Shown: positions 18,146-27,305, counted from the stretch's first letter. The stretch: 34,106 nucleotides of DNA from Rhodobacterales bacterium HKCCE4037 (GCA_015689645.1 WVSM01000018.1:1-34106), one strand, 5' to 3'. Program-made: numbers and translations. The notes: a model not told the origin generated them from the letters alone.

Positions 18146-19954
18146 TTACTCTTCAGGGCTTTGCGCGTCGTCGGCTGGCGGCGCCTCCGCCTCGGTTTTC
18201 TTCTTCCGCGGGGCGCGCTTGCGCTTCGGCTTCTCGGCCTCGTCCGCAGCGGGTGCCTCGGCGGCGGCGTCCCCGGCGGGCTCGTCCACCTTCTTCTTGC
18301 GGCGGCGCTTGGGTTTTTCGTCCTCGGTGGGTGCCCCTTCGGGCGCGTCGGCCTTCACCTCGTCGCACGGAGGCGTCTCGGCCTTCTGCTTGGGCTTGCG
18401 GGGCGACCGCTTGCGCTTAGGCTTCTCTTCCGGCGCCGGTGCCTCCTCGGCAGGAGTTTCCTGCTCGACCGTGTCGGCAAGATCGTCTTCCGTCAGGTCT
18501 CGCGCGGGGCCGCCACGGCGTTCGTCGAAGCTGAGCGCCACGAAATCGGGCGTATGATCGCCCATGCCCAGAACCTTCGGCCCACGGTCTCCGCCGCTGC
18601 GCCCACGGCCTCGGCCGCCACGCTCCCGGCGTGGGCCGTCATCCTGTCGCTCGTTGGACCTGGACTCGGCTGCCTGCGACGCAGTATCCTTATCCCCTTG
18701 GAATTCCTCGGGTTTCCCACGTCCACCCCGGCGGCGACCGCGGGGTTTGTCGTCGGATTTCGCGTCATCCCGCTGCTCGTCGCGCGGACGGCGATTGTCC
18801 TCGATCTCCATCGGCGGCGCGGCGCGCGGGATCGGCTGTTCGATCAGGTTCTCGATCGCGCCGAGATACTTCTCGTCCGAGGGAACGCAGAGCGTGATCG
18901 CCACGCCCGTCTTGCCCGCGCGGCCCGTGCGGCCGATGCGGTGCACGTAATCCTCGGCGTGGGAGGGCACGTCGTAGTTGATGACATGGCTCACGTTCGG
19001 AATGTCGAGGCCACGGGCGGCGACGTCGGAGGCCACCAGCAGCTTGATGGAGCCGTTGCGGAACCCGTCAAGCGTGCGCATCCGGTGCGATTGATCCAGG
19101 TCGCCATGGATCGGCTCGGCGTTGAAGCCGTGCTTTTTCAGGGACTTGGCGACGATATCGACGTCCACCTTGCGGTTACAGAAGATGATCGCGTTGTTGA
19201 ACTTCTCACCCTCGCCCTCGATCGCGGCGCGCAGCATGTCGCGCTTGTTCTTGGCGGCCGTGTCGCGCCGGGTCGGCTTGAATTCGATCAGGCGCTGCTC
19301 GATCGTGTCGGAGGTCGTCGACTGGCGCGCCACTTCGATCTTGGCGGGATTTGACAGGAAGGTGTTGGTGATCCGCTCGATCTCGGGCGCCATGGTGGCC
19401 GAGAAGAACAGCGTCTGCCGGGTGAACGGCACGAGGCCGAAAATGCGCTCGATATCGGGGATGAACCCCATGTCGAGCATCCGGTCGGCCTCGTCGACGA
19501 CCATCACCTTCACGTCGTTCAGGATCAGCTTGCCGCGTTCAAAATGATCGAGCAGGCGGCCCGGCGTCGCGATCAGCACGTCGACGCCCTTGTCGATGGC
19601 AGCGTCCTGTTCCTTGAACGAAACGCCGCCGATCAGAAGGGCCTTCGACAGCTTCACGTGCTTGGCGTAAATGTCAAAGTTTTCAGCAACTTGCGCGGCA
19701 AGTTCGCGGGTCGGGCAGAGCACGAGGCTGCGGGGCATCCGGGCACGCGCCCGGCCTCTCGCCAGCATGGTGATCATCGGCAGCGTGAAGCTCGCCGTCT
19801 TGCCGGTGCCGGTCTGCGCGATGCCGAGCACGTCGCGGCCTTCGAGGGCGGGTGGGATCGCGCCGGCCTGGATCGGCGTGGGATTTTCGTAGCCCGCCTC
19901 GGCGATGGCTTTTTGCACTTTGGGATTGAGCTGAAGCTCGGAAAACGTCGTCAT
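18146..19954 (-). CDS. DEAD-box ATP-dependent RNA helicase (RhlE-like) with basic repeat tail
   Basis: Encodes 602 residues from the ATG at 19954 (MTTFSELQLNPKV); an in-frame ATG at 20044 would add a non-conserved 30-residue leader. Motifs in order: Q motif (PTPIQ, about 25-29), AQTGTGKT (46-53), PTRELAAQ (81-88), TPGR (130-133), DEAD (154-157), SAT (185-187), then the second RecA domain with RGLDIP and HRIGRTGRAG. After about residue 380 comes a long disordered tail of Arg/Gly, Glu/Ala and Lys/Arg blocks with three related basic units (KPKRKRSPRK, KPKRRRKKK, KPKRKRAPRK). It unwinds RNA, probably in ribosome assembly or mRNA decay. Facing RNase J on the other strand, the two may belong to related RNA metabolism. 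Confidence 0.95.
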   Translation of the reverse strand: MTTFSELQLNPKVQKAIAEAGYENPTPIQAGAIPPALEGRDVLGIAQTGTGKTASFTLPMITMLARGRARARMPRSLVLCPTRELAAQVAENFDIYAKHVKLSKALLIGGVSFKEQDAAIDKGVDVLIATPGRLLDHFERGKLILNDVKVMVVDEADRMLDMGFIPDIERIFGLVPFTRQTLFFSATMAPEIERITNTFLSNPAKIEVARQSTTSDTIEQRLIEFKPTRRDTAAKNKRDMLRAAIEGEGEKFNNAIIFCNRKVDVDIVAKSLKKHGFNAEPIHGDLDQSHRMRTLDGFRNGSIKLLVASDVAARGLDIPNVSHVINYDVPSHAEDYVHRIGRTGRAGKTGVAITLCVPSDEKYLGAIENLIEQPIPRAAPPMEIEDNRRPRDEQRDDAKSDDKPRGRRRGGRGKPEEFQGDKDTASQAAESRSNERQDDGPRRERGGRGRGRSGGDRGPKVLGMGDHTPDFVALSFDERRGGPARDLTEDDLADTVEQETPAEEAPAPEEKPKRKRSPRKPKQKAETPPCDEVKADAPEGAPTEDEKPKRRRKKKVDEPAGDAAAEAPAADEAEKPKRKRAPRKKKTEAEAPPADDAQSPEE

Positions 19955-19969
19955 ATGCGTCCAATCTGA

Positions 19970-20019
19970 CCGGCGATTGCCGGAAGGGTGATGGAGCGCA
20001 TGATTTCCTGTCGCGCTCC
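19970..20019 (-). promoter_or_regulatory. Structured 5' leader of the helicase mRNA (two hairpins)
   Basis: Within the predicted leader, GGAGCGC and GCGCTCC (20019-20013 and 19999-19993 on the - strand) form a 7-bp stem with a 13-nt loop. A second stem, CCGGC/GCCGG (19983-19979 with 19974-19970, 4-nt loop), ends 15 nt before the ATG and may cover the ribosome binding region. No clear Shine-Dalgarno is exposed. The arrangement would allow temperature- or helicase-dependent control of translation, but this is inference. Confidence 0.4.
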
Positions 20020-20054
20020 GCGGAGGGCATGGCCGGATCGCCAATGCTTATTGG

Positions 20055-20083
20055 CACATAGACCTTTGGCGGGCCGAGGTCAA
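20055..20083 (-). promoter_or_regulatory. Sigma-70-type promoter for the DEAD-box helicase
   Basis: On the - strand, TTGACC (20083-20078) is followed after 17 bases by TATGTG (20060-20055). The -35 box matches the consensus at 5 of 6 positions and the -10 at 4 of 6. Predicted transcription start is near 20048, which gives the helicase a 5' leader of about 94 nt. Confidence 0.55.
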
Positions 20084-20115
20084 ACAAGCCGGGAGGCAGG
20101 CCGCGCCGGGGCGCG

Positions 20116-20577
20116 TCATTCGGGCAACGTCGGGAAGAGCGAGGCAGGCACGCGGATGTCGATGTTATCGCTCGGCCCGGTCAGACGGGCAGCGAGGCCG
20201 TGGGCGCGCGCATGGCTAAACAATTGATCTGAAAGCAGGATCATGCCGACCGCATTGTCGCGGCAATGGCCATGGGTGCAGCCGTCGAGCCGCCGGGTGG
20301 TGCCGGAGAAGGGGAGGGTGGTGCCGTTCATCCATGCCTGCGTCATGCGCAGGCGGTGCACGCCGTCGAACCGCTGCCCGATGACGAGCGCACGGGTCCG
20401 CACACCGTTCTGCGTGGTCTGGACGAGGTGTCCGGTCAGAACGTGGTGGGCATCGTCCGAGATCACGACCTGCCGGGTGAACTGCCCGCTGATCCCGAGG
20501 TCCGGAGCCACCAATTGCCCCTGCTGCGGCGCGCAGGCCGCGAGAAAGGTCAACAAAAACAGGACAATGACGCGCAT
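20116..20577 (-). CDS. Small lipoprotein of unknown function
   Basis: Encodes 153 residues. MRVIVLFLLTFLAAC is a lipoprotein signal peptide with lipobox LAAC (Cys15). The mature protein has a beta-rich middle (GQFTRQVVISDDAHHVLTGH) and a Cys pair in DGCTHGHCRDNAVGM that could form a disulfide or hold a metal. The C-terminal part (ILLSDQLFSHARAHGLAARL) suggests a helix. No family is recognised. The neighbours on the same strand are an Ada-like Cys protein upstream (34 nt) and the helicase downstream (161 nt). Confidence 0.75.
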   Translation of the reverse strand: MRVIVLFLLTFLAACAPQQGQLVAPDLGISGQFTRQVVISDDAHHVLTGHLVQTTQNGVRTRALVIGQRFDGVHRLRMTQAWMNGTTLPFSGTTRRLDGCTHGHCRDNAVGMILLSDQLFSHARAHGLAARLTGPSDNIDIRVPASLFPTLPE

Positions 20578-20611
20578 GCCCGGATCATGCGCGAATTTGG
20601 TTAACCGAGTG

Positions 20612-21205
20612 CTAAGGCGCGGCGGTGAGGTGGAGTTGGGGGCGGTAACCGGCGGCGAGAATCGCGAGGATACTTGGGGGTGTCAGGGCTATGGTTGCGC
20701 CGTTTGGGCGGGGGCGTGGGGGGCCGTAACCGGCGGGTGAGTAGGGGAGAAGGGCGTCTTCGCGGACCAGCATGGGGGTTTCATCGTGCAGGACTAAGGC
20801 GCCGTCGGGGAGGGTTTCGAGCCGCGTGGGGTGTAGACGTTTCCCTTTATTTTCAAGGCGTTCTGCGTGGAGAATCGTGTCGATTTCGGTGGCTTTCGCG
20901 CCGCCCCAGAGGGTCTTGAACCGGGTGTAATCCGCGCGGCGGCAGACGGCGCAGGGGCGGTGGCCGGCGGCGAGGGCGACGGCCTCGTCTAGGAAGAACA
21001 GCGGCGTCCACGTGCCCGGCGCAGTCAGCGGTTTGCGCCAGTCGCGGAACTGCAAAACGCAGCAAATCCAAGCCTTTGCGGCCCATTGGCGTCCTGTCAT
21101 TCGCCCCTCGCGATCCACCAGGATCCCGCGATTGCCGGTGAGCGTGCCCCGGGCGGGATGGGCGATGATCTCGCCGGTGGGCAGGACGCGGTTGCGGAGG
21201 GTCAT
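20612..21205 (-). CDS. Conserved-looking protein with an Ada-like RPCxxC motif
   Basis: Encodes 197 residues. The segment FLDEAVALAAGHRPCAVCRR (71-90) resembles the zinc-binding part of the Ada DNA-repair protein, where a similar EEA-AxGYRPC-xxC stretch supplies two of the four Cys ligands. Here C85 and C88 are present, and C48-C49 could supply the others. The protein is basic and contains several Trp and Arg residues (GRQWAAKAWICCVLQFRDW). DNA or damaged-base binding is a possibility but is not shown by the sequence. Start ATG at 21205 (MTLRNRVLPTGEI). An array of 11-bp repeats lies upstream. Confidence 0.7.
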   Translation of the reverse strand: MTLRNRVLPTGEIIAHPARGTLTGNRGILVDREGRMTGRQWAAKAWICCVLQFRDWRKPLTAPGTWTPLFFLDEAVALAAGHRPCAVCRRADYTRFKTLWGGAKATEIDTILHAERLENKGKRLHPTRLETLPDGALVLHDETPMLVREDALLPYSPAGYGPPRPRPNGATIALTPPSILAILAAGYRPQLHLTAAP

Positions 21206-21235
21206 GGGGCGCAGTCTAGGGCGAAATGCCGTGTA

Positions 21236-21275
21236 AAGAACCTGTAGTGATCCCGTAGTTATCCCGTAACTACAG
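21236..21275 (-). promoter_or_regulatory. 11-bp tandem repeats and palindrome, operator candidate
   Basis: Units at 21247-21257 and 21258-21268 agree at 10 of 11 positions, and a degenerate third unit is at 21236-21246. The period is about one helical turn. The same stretch contains a palindrome, GTAGTTA (21255-21261) and TAACTAC (21267-21273) with loop TCCCG, and a wider pair CTGTAGT/ACTACAG (21242-21248 and 21269-21275). It is AT-richer than its surroundings and sits about 35-70 bp ahead of the 20612-21205 gene, so a protein-binding site is plausible. Confidence 0.45.
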
Positions 21276-21301
21276 ATTTCGGCGGCCCGGGCGGCAGATC
21301 T

Positions 21302-22044
21302 TCACGCCGTGCGCTGCTGCCGTCGGGCCCGCATCCGGCGCAGGCGGTGAAAGACACCTCTTTCATCTCCCACGAGGTCGGGGATCAGCGACCAGGCCAG
21401 CGCGGCCGCAACAGGATCGCCGTCCGCGCCGCGCAGGATCCGGGTCAAGAGCGCGCGGTCGATATCCCCCTGCGCCAGCCTGAGCGCGGCCTGGTCGAGG
21501 GCCAGCGGCCCGGATTTGGCGCTGCCCCGGAACAGCTCGGTCGGTTCAACACCGGAGAACAGTCGCTCGGTCTCGTAGATCTTCACGGTCTTGCACAGGA
21601 TCGCGAGGGAGAGGCCGGTCCGGCGTTGCGCCTCGGTCGCGCCGTGATCGGCGAAGGTTTCGGCGGCGGAAATGCGCCAGCGTGGATCGAGCGCGCCGAC
21701 CAGACGGTCGGGGTCATGGGACCAGATGCGATTGAACAGATCGGCGGCATGGTCCGGCGGCGCGCGGCGGCGCAACAGGACGACGAGGCTCGCATGGGTC
21801 AGCAGAATCTCCGGCTTCCCGGCCAGCGCGCGGGCAAGATTGCGCGCCTTCGCGCCGAAATCGTCGAAGGGCCCGTCTTCGCGTGGTCCGTCGGGCGCTT
21901 CGATCGCACGGGTCCACAGCGCCCCAGGGTCGCTGTCGGCAGGGGGAACGGCCCCGTCGAAACGCGCGAAGGGCCGTTCGGCCTCTGCCTGAAGGTCGAG
22001 CCAGACACGGATCAGGTCGCTGACCGCAGTGTCCGGCGCGCCGG

Positions 22045-22048
<4 letters not shown>
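21302..22048 (-). CDS. Uncharacterised soluble protein coupled to prfC, GTG start
   Basis: Encodes 248 residues if translation starts at the GTG overlapping the prfC stop (GTGA at 22048-22045); an upstream in-frame ATG at 22117 lies inside prfC and is less likely. The sequence is helical, Arg/Asp-rich and without membrane segments or Cys-rich motifs. Segments such as LLRRRAPPDHAADLFNRIW and ISAAETFADHGATEAQRRTG suggest repeated helices. No family is recognised. The start overlap indicates translational coupling with release factor 3, but nothing in the sequence links it to translation. Confidence 0.65.
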
Positions 22049-23655
<1,607 letters not shown>

Positions 23656-23704
23656 GGCGCCCATATATTGAGCGCGGAGGATGGGGACAATCGCCTTTGG
23701 TGGG

Positions 23705-24031
23705 TCAGTCGTAATCGCAGCCGTATTGGCGGGTGCCTTCGATCTCGTTCCCGTCGGCATCTTCTTCGTACCAATAGAACATCTCGCCATTTCCGCAGAA
23801 AACGGAATTGTCTCCGGCCGCGGTAGGCGCGTTGCCGGCCTGCGCGACGAGGCCGCCGATGCCGGCTGCCGGCCGGGGCGGCACGGCGGCGAAGCCGGGT
23901 GCAACGGGGTCGCCGCCGCCATGGCGCTGGATGAGCACCTGCGGAGCGGATTGTGCCGACGCGAGTGTCGGCGCGAGAGCGGGGGTGAGCGCCAGGAGGG
24001 CGCAGAGGGTCAATTTCGTCATGCGGGTCAT
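23705..24031 (-). CDS. Small secreted protein with one possible disulfide
   Basis: Encodes 108 residues. The signal peptide (about 1-26, cleavage after LASA) is preceded by AAAGGACC at a good distance from the ATG at 24031. The mature part starts Gln/Pro-rich, then a Gly/Ala/Pro linker, and ends in a compact Cys-bounded segment, CGNGEMFYWYEEDADGNEIE to GCDYD, with C79 and C105 as the only mature Cys. The aromatic acidic loop could bind a metal or a partner, but no family is recognised. It is 49 nt upstream of prfC on the same strand. Confidence 0.7.
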   Translation of the reverse strand: MTRMTKLTLCALLALTPALAPTLASAQSAPQVLIQRHGGGDPVAPGFAAVPPRPAAGIGGLVAQAGNAPTAAGDNSVFCGNGEMFYWYEEDADGNEIEGTRQYGCDYD

Positions 24032-24186
24032 CGGTGGGGGTCCTTTCGGTGTTGGCGATGATCCCGTTTCCCGCGTTCAGGATGGCGCGGGGTCGTTCGT
24101 CTGACGATGGAGGTTTCCCGGACTGGTCGGCGAAGGCTTGCCGATGTGCCGCCGGAATGGCGCGATCCGGCCCGGTCCGGGTGCAT

Positions 24187-25182
24187 TCAGGGCTCGGTCT
24201 TGCCCCGGGAGGCGCGCGACAGGCGTTCGACCATGTCGGCCTGTTCGTCGGAAACCTCGCGCGCGGCGGCCTGTGCCGCGGCATTGCTGCCCGGCGTGAC
24301 GGCGAGGTCCTCGGGCAGAAGGGCACGGGTCTGGCCGGTGACCAGCAGCGATTCCACCGCGATGCCCTCGGCATAGATGATCTCGTGCCCGTCGAAGACG
24401 ATCTGGTAGCTGTCGACATGCCCACCTTCCTCGCGCAGGACGGTGTCGCCGTTGACCAGAAGCTCGGCCTTGACCATGACCTCGGCGCGGCCGGTCCCAA
24501 GCTCGTCATGGCGCTGCCAGATGAACAGGCGGTGCTGGGGCGAGAGGCGCAGGTCGCGCGAGGTGTTCAGCGTGCCCTCGGTAATGCGCACGGGGGCGGC
24601 GGCGCCGGTGGCGCGGCGGGTCTGGAAGCCGATCCAGCGGATCGGTTGCGGGCCGTGGTCGCGGGTCAGGAGCATGTCGCCCACGTTGAGATGTTCGACC
24701 GGCACCTGTTTGCCGCTGGCCATGGTCAGATGGGTGCCGGCCAGGAAGCTGACCGAGGCGATGTCGGCGAATTTCTCGGGCGCGGAGGCGGTTTCGGTGC
24801 CCACCAGCTCGTATTCCGTGTCGGGCTTGAGGTCGGACAGCGGCAGGATGAGGAGCGTCGGGCCTTCGGTGGAGGTCAGCGTCAGGATCAGCACCTCGAC
24901 CACTTCGCCGGAGGGGCCCATGAGCATGTGGCAGGCCGAGATGTCGAGTGGATCGCCGGGCGCGCCCACTTCGGAGCCGTCGGCCACGCAGGGCTGCCCG
25001 CCCTCGCCGGCGTCCGAGATCGCGAGGCGGGCTTTGCGGGCGGCGCCGACAAGGCGGTAGATATCGCCGGGAAGGGCCGCGTCCTCCAGCCCGATGCCGT
25101 CGCCCACGTTTGCCCCCGCAATCGCGCGCAGGGCGGCGGCGGGGTAGGTCTGGAACCGCAGAAGGGGCGGGTGGTCGGCCAT
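24187..25182 (-). CDS. Hint-domain protein (Hint_2 type) with Ser at the usual first Cys
   Basis: Encodes 331 residues. The start at 25182 (MADHPPLLRFQTY) has GAGGAT upstream and lies about 20 nt after a predicted transcription start. Residues 1-140 form an unassigned N-terminal domain. From 145 follows SFLAGTHLTMASGKQ, then VPVEHLNVGDMLLTRDHGPQ and PIRWIG, the signature of the intein/hedgehog-like Hint_2 domain common in Rhodobacterales. Later RLSPQHRLFIW supplies the conserved His. In this family the domain usually begins with Cys (CFxxGT); here it is Ser145. Hint domains catalyse acyl shifts and self-cleavage, often in secreted proteins, but no signal peptide is visible here. Actual function is unknown. 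Confidence 0.88.
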   Translation of the reverse strand: MADHPPLLRFQTYPAAALRAIAGANVGDGIGLEDAALPGDIYRLVGAARKARLAISDAGEGGQPCVADGSEVGAPGDPLDISACHMLMGPSGEVVEVLILTLTSTEGPTLLILPLSDLKPDTEYELVGTETASAPEKFADIASVSFLAGTHLTMASGKQVPVEHLNVGDMLLTRDHGPQPIRWIGFQTRRATGAAAPVRITEGTLNTSRDLRLSPQHRLFIWQRHDELGTGRAEVMVKAELLVNGDTVLREEGGHVDSYQIVFDGHEIIYAEGIAVESLLVTGQTRALLPEDLAVTPGSNAAAQAAAREVSDEQADMVERLSRASRGKTEP

Positions 25183-25209
25183 GAAAATCCTCGGGTCTTC
25201 AGCGGGATC

Positions 25210-25238
25210 GTTAGACAGGGGCCGGACGGTCCGGTCAA
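25210..25238 (-). promoter_or_regulatory. Sigma-70-type promoter of the Hint-domain gene with palindrome in the spacer
   Basis: On the - strand, TTGACC (25238-25233) is followed after 17 bases by TCTAAC (25215-25210). The spacer and the end of the -35 box contain a perfect palindrome, CCGGAC-G-GTCCGG (25222-25234). Predicted start of transcription is near 25203. A protein bound to the palindrome would block RNA polymerase, so a repressor operator is likely. The site lies between the divergent Hint and dehydrogenase genes and could affect both. Confidence 0.6.
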
Positions 25239-25303
25239 GGCTGGTGGCCCTTTGCGGTCGCTGGTATGGCTGGGCGAAACCGCAGATCAACAGGGAGATT
25301 GAG

Positions 25304-26083
25304 ATGGATCTTGGAATTGCCGGGAAGCGCGCGCTTGTCTGTGCCTCGTCGAAGGGTCTGGGCCGGGGCTGCGCCGAGCAGCTGGCCGCCGCGGGCGTGA
25401 ACCTCGTGATGAACGCGCGCGGCGCCGAGGCGCTGGAAGAGGCGGCGGAGGCGATCCGCGCCGAGCATGGCGTCGATGTCGTGACGGTGGCCGCCGATAT
25501 CGTCAGCGAAGAGGGCCGCGCCAAGGTGCTGGAGGTCGCGGGCGACGTGGACATCCTCGTGACCAACGCGGGCGGTCCGCCGCCGGGGATGTGGTCGGAT
25601 TGGGGCCGCGAGGAGTTCATCGGCGCGCTCGACGCCAACATGCTGACGCCAATCGCCCTGATGACGGCGCTGATGCCGAAGATGATCGACAAGGGCTGGG
25701 GCCGGGTCGTGAACATCACCTCGCAATCGGTGAAGGCGCCGATCCCGCAGTTGGGCCTGTCGAACGCCGCGCGCACCGGGTTGACCGGCTACGTGGCGGG
25801 CACGGCGCGGCAGGTGGCCCAGTTCGGGGTGAACGTGAACAACCTTTTGCCGGGCATCCACGCGACCGACCGGGCGATCCAGCTCGATGGCGGGGTCTCC
25901 CAGAAAGAGGGCATCAGCATCGACGAGGCGCGCGAGCGGCGGGAGCAGACGATCCCGGCGCGGCGCTACGGCACGCGGGAGGAATTCGGCGCGATGTGTG
26001 CCTTCCTGTGCTCGCAGCACGCGGGCTTCATCGTGGGGCAGAACATCTTGTGCGACGGCGGTGCGACGAACGCCACGATCTGA
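25304..26083 (+). CDS. Short-chain dehydrogenase/reductase (SDR) with altered catalytic residues
   Basis: Encodes 259 residues, classical SDR length. The nucleotide-binding loop is CASSKGLGRG (13-22), the NAG motif is VTNAGG (87-92), and the catalytic serine S140 is in VVNITSQS. At the positions of the usual Tyr and Lys (13 and 17 residues after S140) are S153 and R157 (GLSNAARTG), so the canonical YxxxK is missing. The C-terminus GQNILCDGGATNATI is typical. AGGGAGA precedes the ATG at 25304. It is probably a member of a divergent 3-oxoacyl-reductase-like group; substrate and activity are unknown. It may be non-catalytic or use a different proton donor. Confidence 0.9.
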   Translation: MDLGIAGKRALVCASSKGLGRGCAEQLAAAGVNLVMNARGAEALEEAAEAIRAEHGVDVVTVAADIVSEEGRAKVLEVAGDVDILVTNAGGPPPGMWSDWGREEFIGALDANMLTPIALMTALMPKMIDKGWGRVVNITSQSVKAPIPQLGLSNAARTGLTGYVAGTARQVAQFGVNVNNLLPGIHATDRAIQLDGGVSQKEGISIDEARERREQTIPARRYGTREEFGAMCAFLCSQHAGFIVGQNILCDGGATNATI

Positions 26084-26144
26084 CGGGGTGCACGCTTGCA
26101 CACATGGGTTAAGGGATTGATGGATATGCGTTTTCCATTTTTCC

Positions 26145-26159
26145 TTAACCCTTTCTTAA
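26145..26159. promoter_or_regulatory. Full CtrA-type box (TTAA-N7-TTAA) upstream of the AlkC gene
   Basis: TTAA at 26145-26148 and TTAA at 26156-26159 are separated by exactly 7 bases, the consensus spacing for the cell-cycle regulator CtrA of alphaproteobacteria. A third TTAA lies at 26109-26112, and GGGTTAAGG (26106-26114) is inverted to CCTTAACCC (26143-26151). The 3' half ends only about 25 nt from the preferred start codon of the DNA glycosylase, so CtrA could overlap the promoter. In a GC-rich 34-kb sequence a perfect match is unlikely by chance. Confidence 0.6.
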
Positions 26160-26183
26160 CCTCTGAAAATGGGCGCGAGGGGC

Positions 26184-27305
26184 ATGGCTGAGCGGTTCTC
26201 GCTGAAGGACCACCTGTTCAACGCCGAGAGCCTCGGACAGCTGGCGGCGGAGTTCTCGGTCCTGCCGGGGTTCGACGCGGAGGGCTTCGTTGCCGAGGCT
26301 CTTTCCGGCTTCCCGGAACGCGAATTGATGGAACGGCTGGAATGGATGGCCGATTGCCTTGAGCCGCGCCTCGCCCCGGACTTCCCCACCATGGCCGACC
26401 AGTTGCAGGCGGCGCTGCCCCCGCCGCTCGACCCGAGCCGGACGGACGACGATTTCGGCCGGTTCATCCACGCGGTGCATGGCATCCTGATTGTCCGGCA
26501 CGGGCTGGAGGACCACCGCGACCGCGCGCTGGACCTGCTGGAGGAGGCCACGCAACGCTTCAGCATGGAATTCTACATCCGCCCGTTCCTGAACCGCTGG
26601 CCGGAGGAGACGCTGGCGCGGATGGCGGACTGGGTGGCGCACGGGAATTACCACGTCCGCAGGCTGGTGAGCGAGGGCACGCGGCCGCGCCTGCCCTGGG
26701 CGAAGAACGTGACCATCGACCCGATGGCGCCGCTGCCGTTCCTCGACCGGCTGCACGCGGACCCGACGCGGTATGTCACGCGCTCGGTCTGCAACCACAT
26801 GAACGACCTGAGCCGGGTGGATGCGCACCGGGTCATGGACATGATCGAAGGCTGGCACGCGGACGGGCGGCAGGACGCGAAGGAACTGGCGTGGATGACG
26901 ACCCACGCGCTGCGCACGCTCATCAAGCAGGGGCATCCGAGGGCGATGGCGCTGCTGGGGTTCTCGCCCGACGCGGAGGTCACCGTTGAGCGGCTGACCA
27001 TGGACCCGCCGGCGCCGAAGATCGGCGACAGGGTGGTGGTGGAGATCGTGTTGAGCGCGAAGGCGGAGACGCCGGTCCTGGTGGATTATGCCATCGGGTT
27101 CCTGCGGCCCTCGGGCGCCGTCAGCGACAAGGTGTTCAAGGTGAAGCAGGGGGTCGTGACGCCCGGCAAGCCCTTGGTTCTGAAGAAGACCCAGACGTTC
27201 AAGGGAGACGCCACGACCTATGCGCTGGTGCCGGGGCCGCATCGCTTATCGCTGATGGTGAACGGCGTGGTGCGCGCGGTTCTGGCGTTCGAGTTGCGGG
27301 GGTAG
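26184..27305 (+). CDS. DNA alkylation repair glycosylase, AlkC-like
   Basis: Encodes 373 residues from the ATG at 26184 (MAERFSLKDHLFNAESL), which matches the usual start of this family; an ATG at 26169 is in frame. The N-terminal 270 residues are made of alpha-helical HEAT-like repeats, with FYIRPFLNRWPEETL, HVRRLVSEGTRPRLPW and YVTRSVCNHMNDLSRVDAHRV, as in AlkC/AlkD-type glycosylases that remove 3-methyladenine. The C-terminal part (about 280-373) is beta-rich (KIGDRVVVEIVLSAKAE to MVNGVVRAVLAFELRG) and fits the Ig-like domain reported for AlkC. Both domains are present, so AlkC rather than AlkD. It lies directly behind a CtrA-like box. Confidence 0.88.
   Translation: MAERFSLKDHLFNAESLGQLAAEFSVLPGFDAEGFVAEALSGFPERELMERLEWMADCLEPRLAPDFPTMADQLQAALPPPLDPSRTDDDFGRFIHAVHGILIVRHGLEDHRDRALDLLEEATQRFSMEFYIRPFLNRWPEETLARMADWVAHGNYHVRRLVSEGTRPRLPWAKNVTIDPMAPLPFLDRLHADPTRYVTRSVCNHMNDLSRVDAHRVMDMIEGWHADGRQDAKELAWMTTHALRTLIKQGHPRAMALLGFSPDAEVTVERLTMDPPAPKIGDRVVVEIVLSAKAETPVLVDYAIGFLRPSGAVSDKVFKVKQGVVTPGKPLVLKKTQTFKGDATTYALVPGPHRLSLMVNGVVRAVLAFELRG

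Noticed and set aside
20601-20615. Second CtrA-like site, TTAA-N7-CTAA, between two - strand genes
   Set aside because: One mismatch to consensus; about one such match is expected by chance in a window of this size and composition, and it overlaps the stop codon of the upstream gene.
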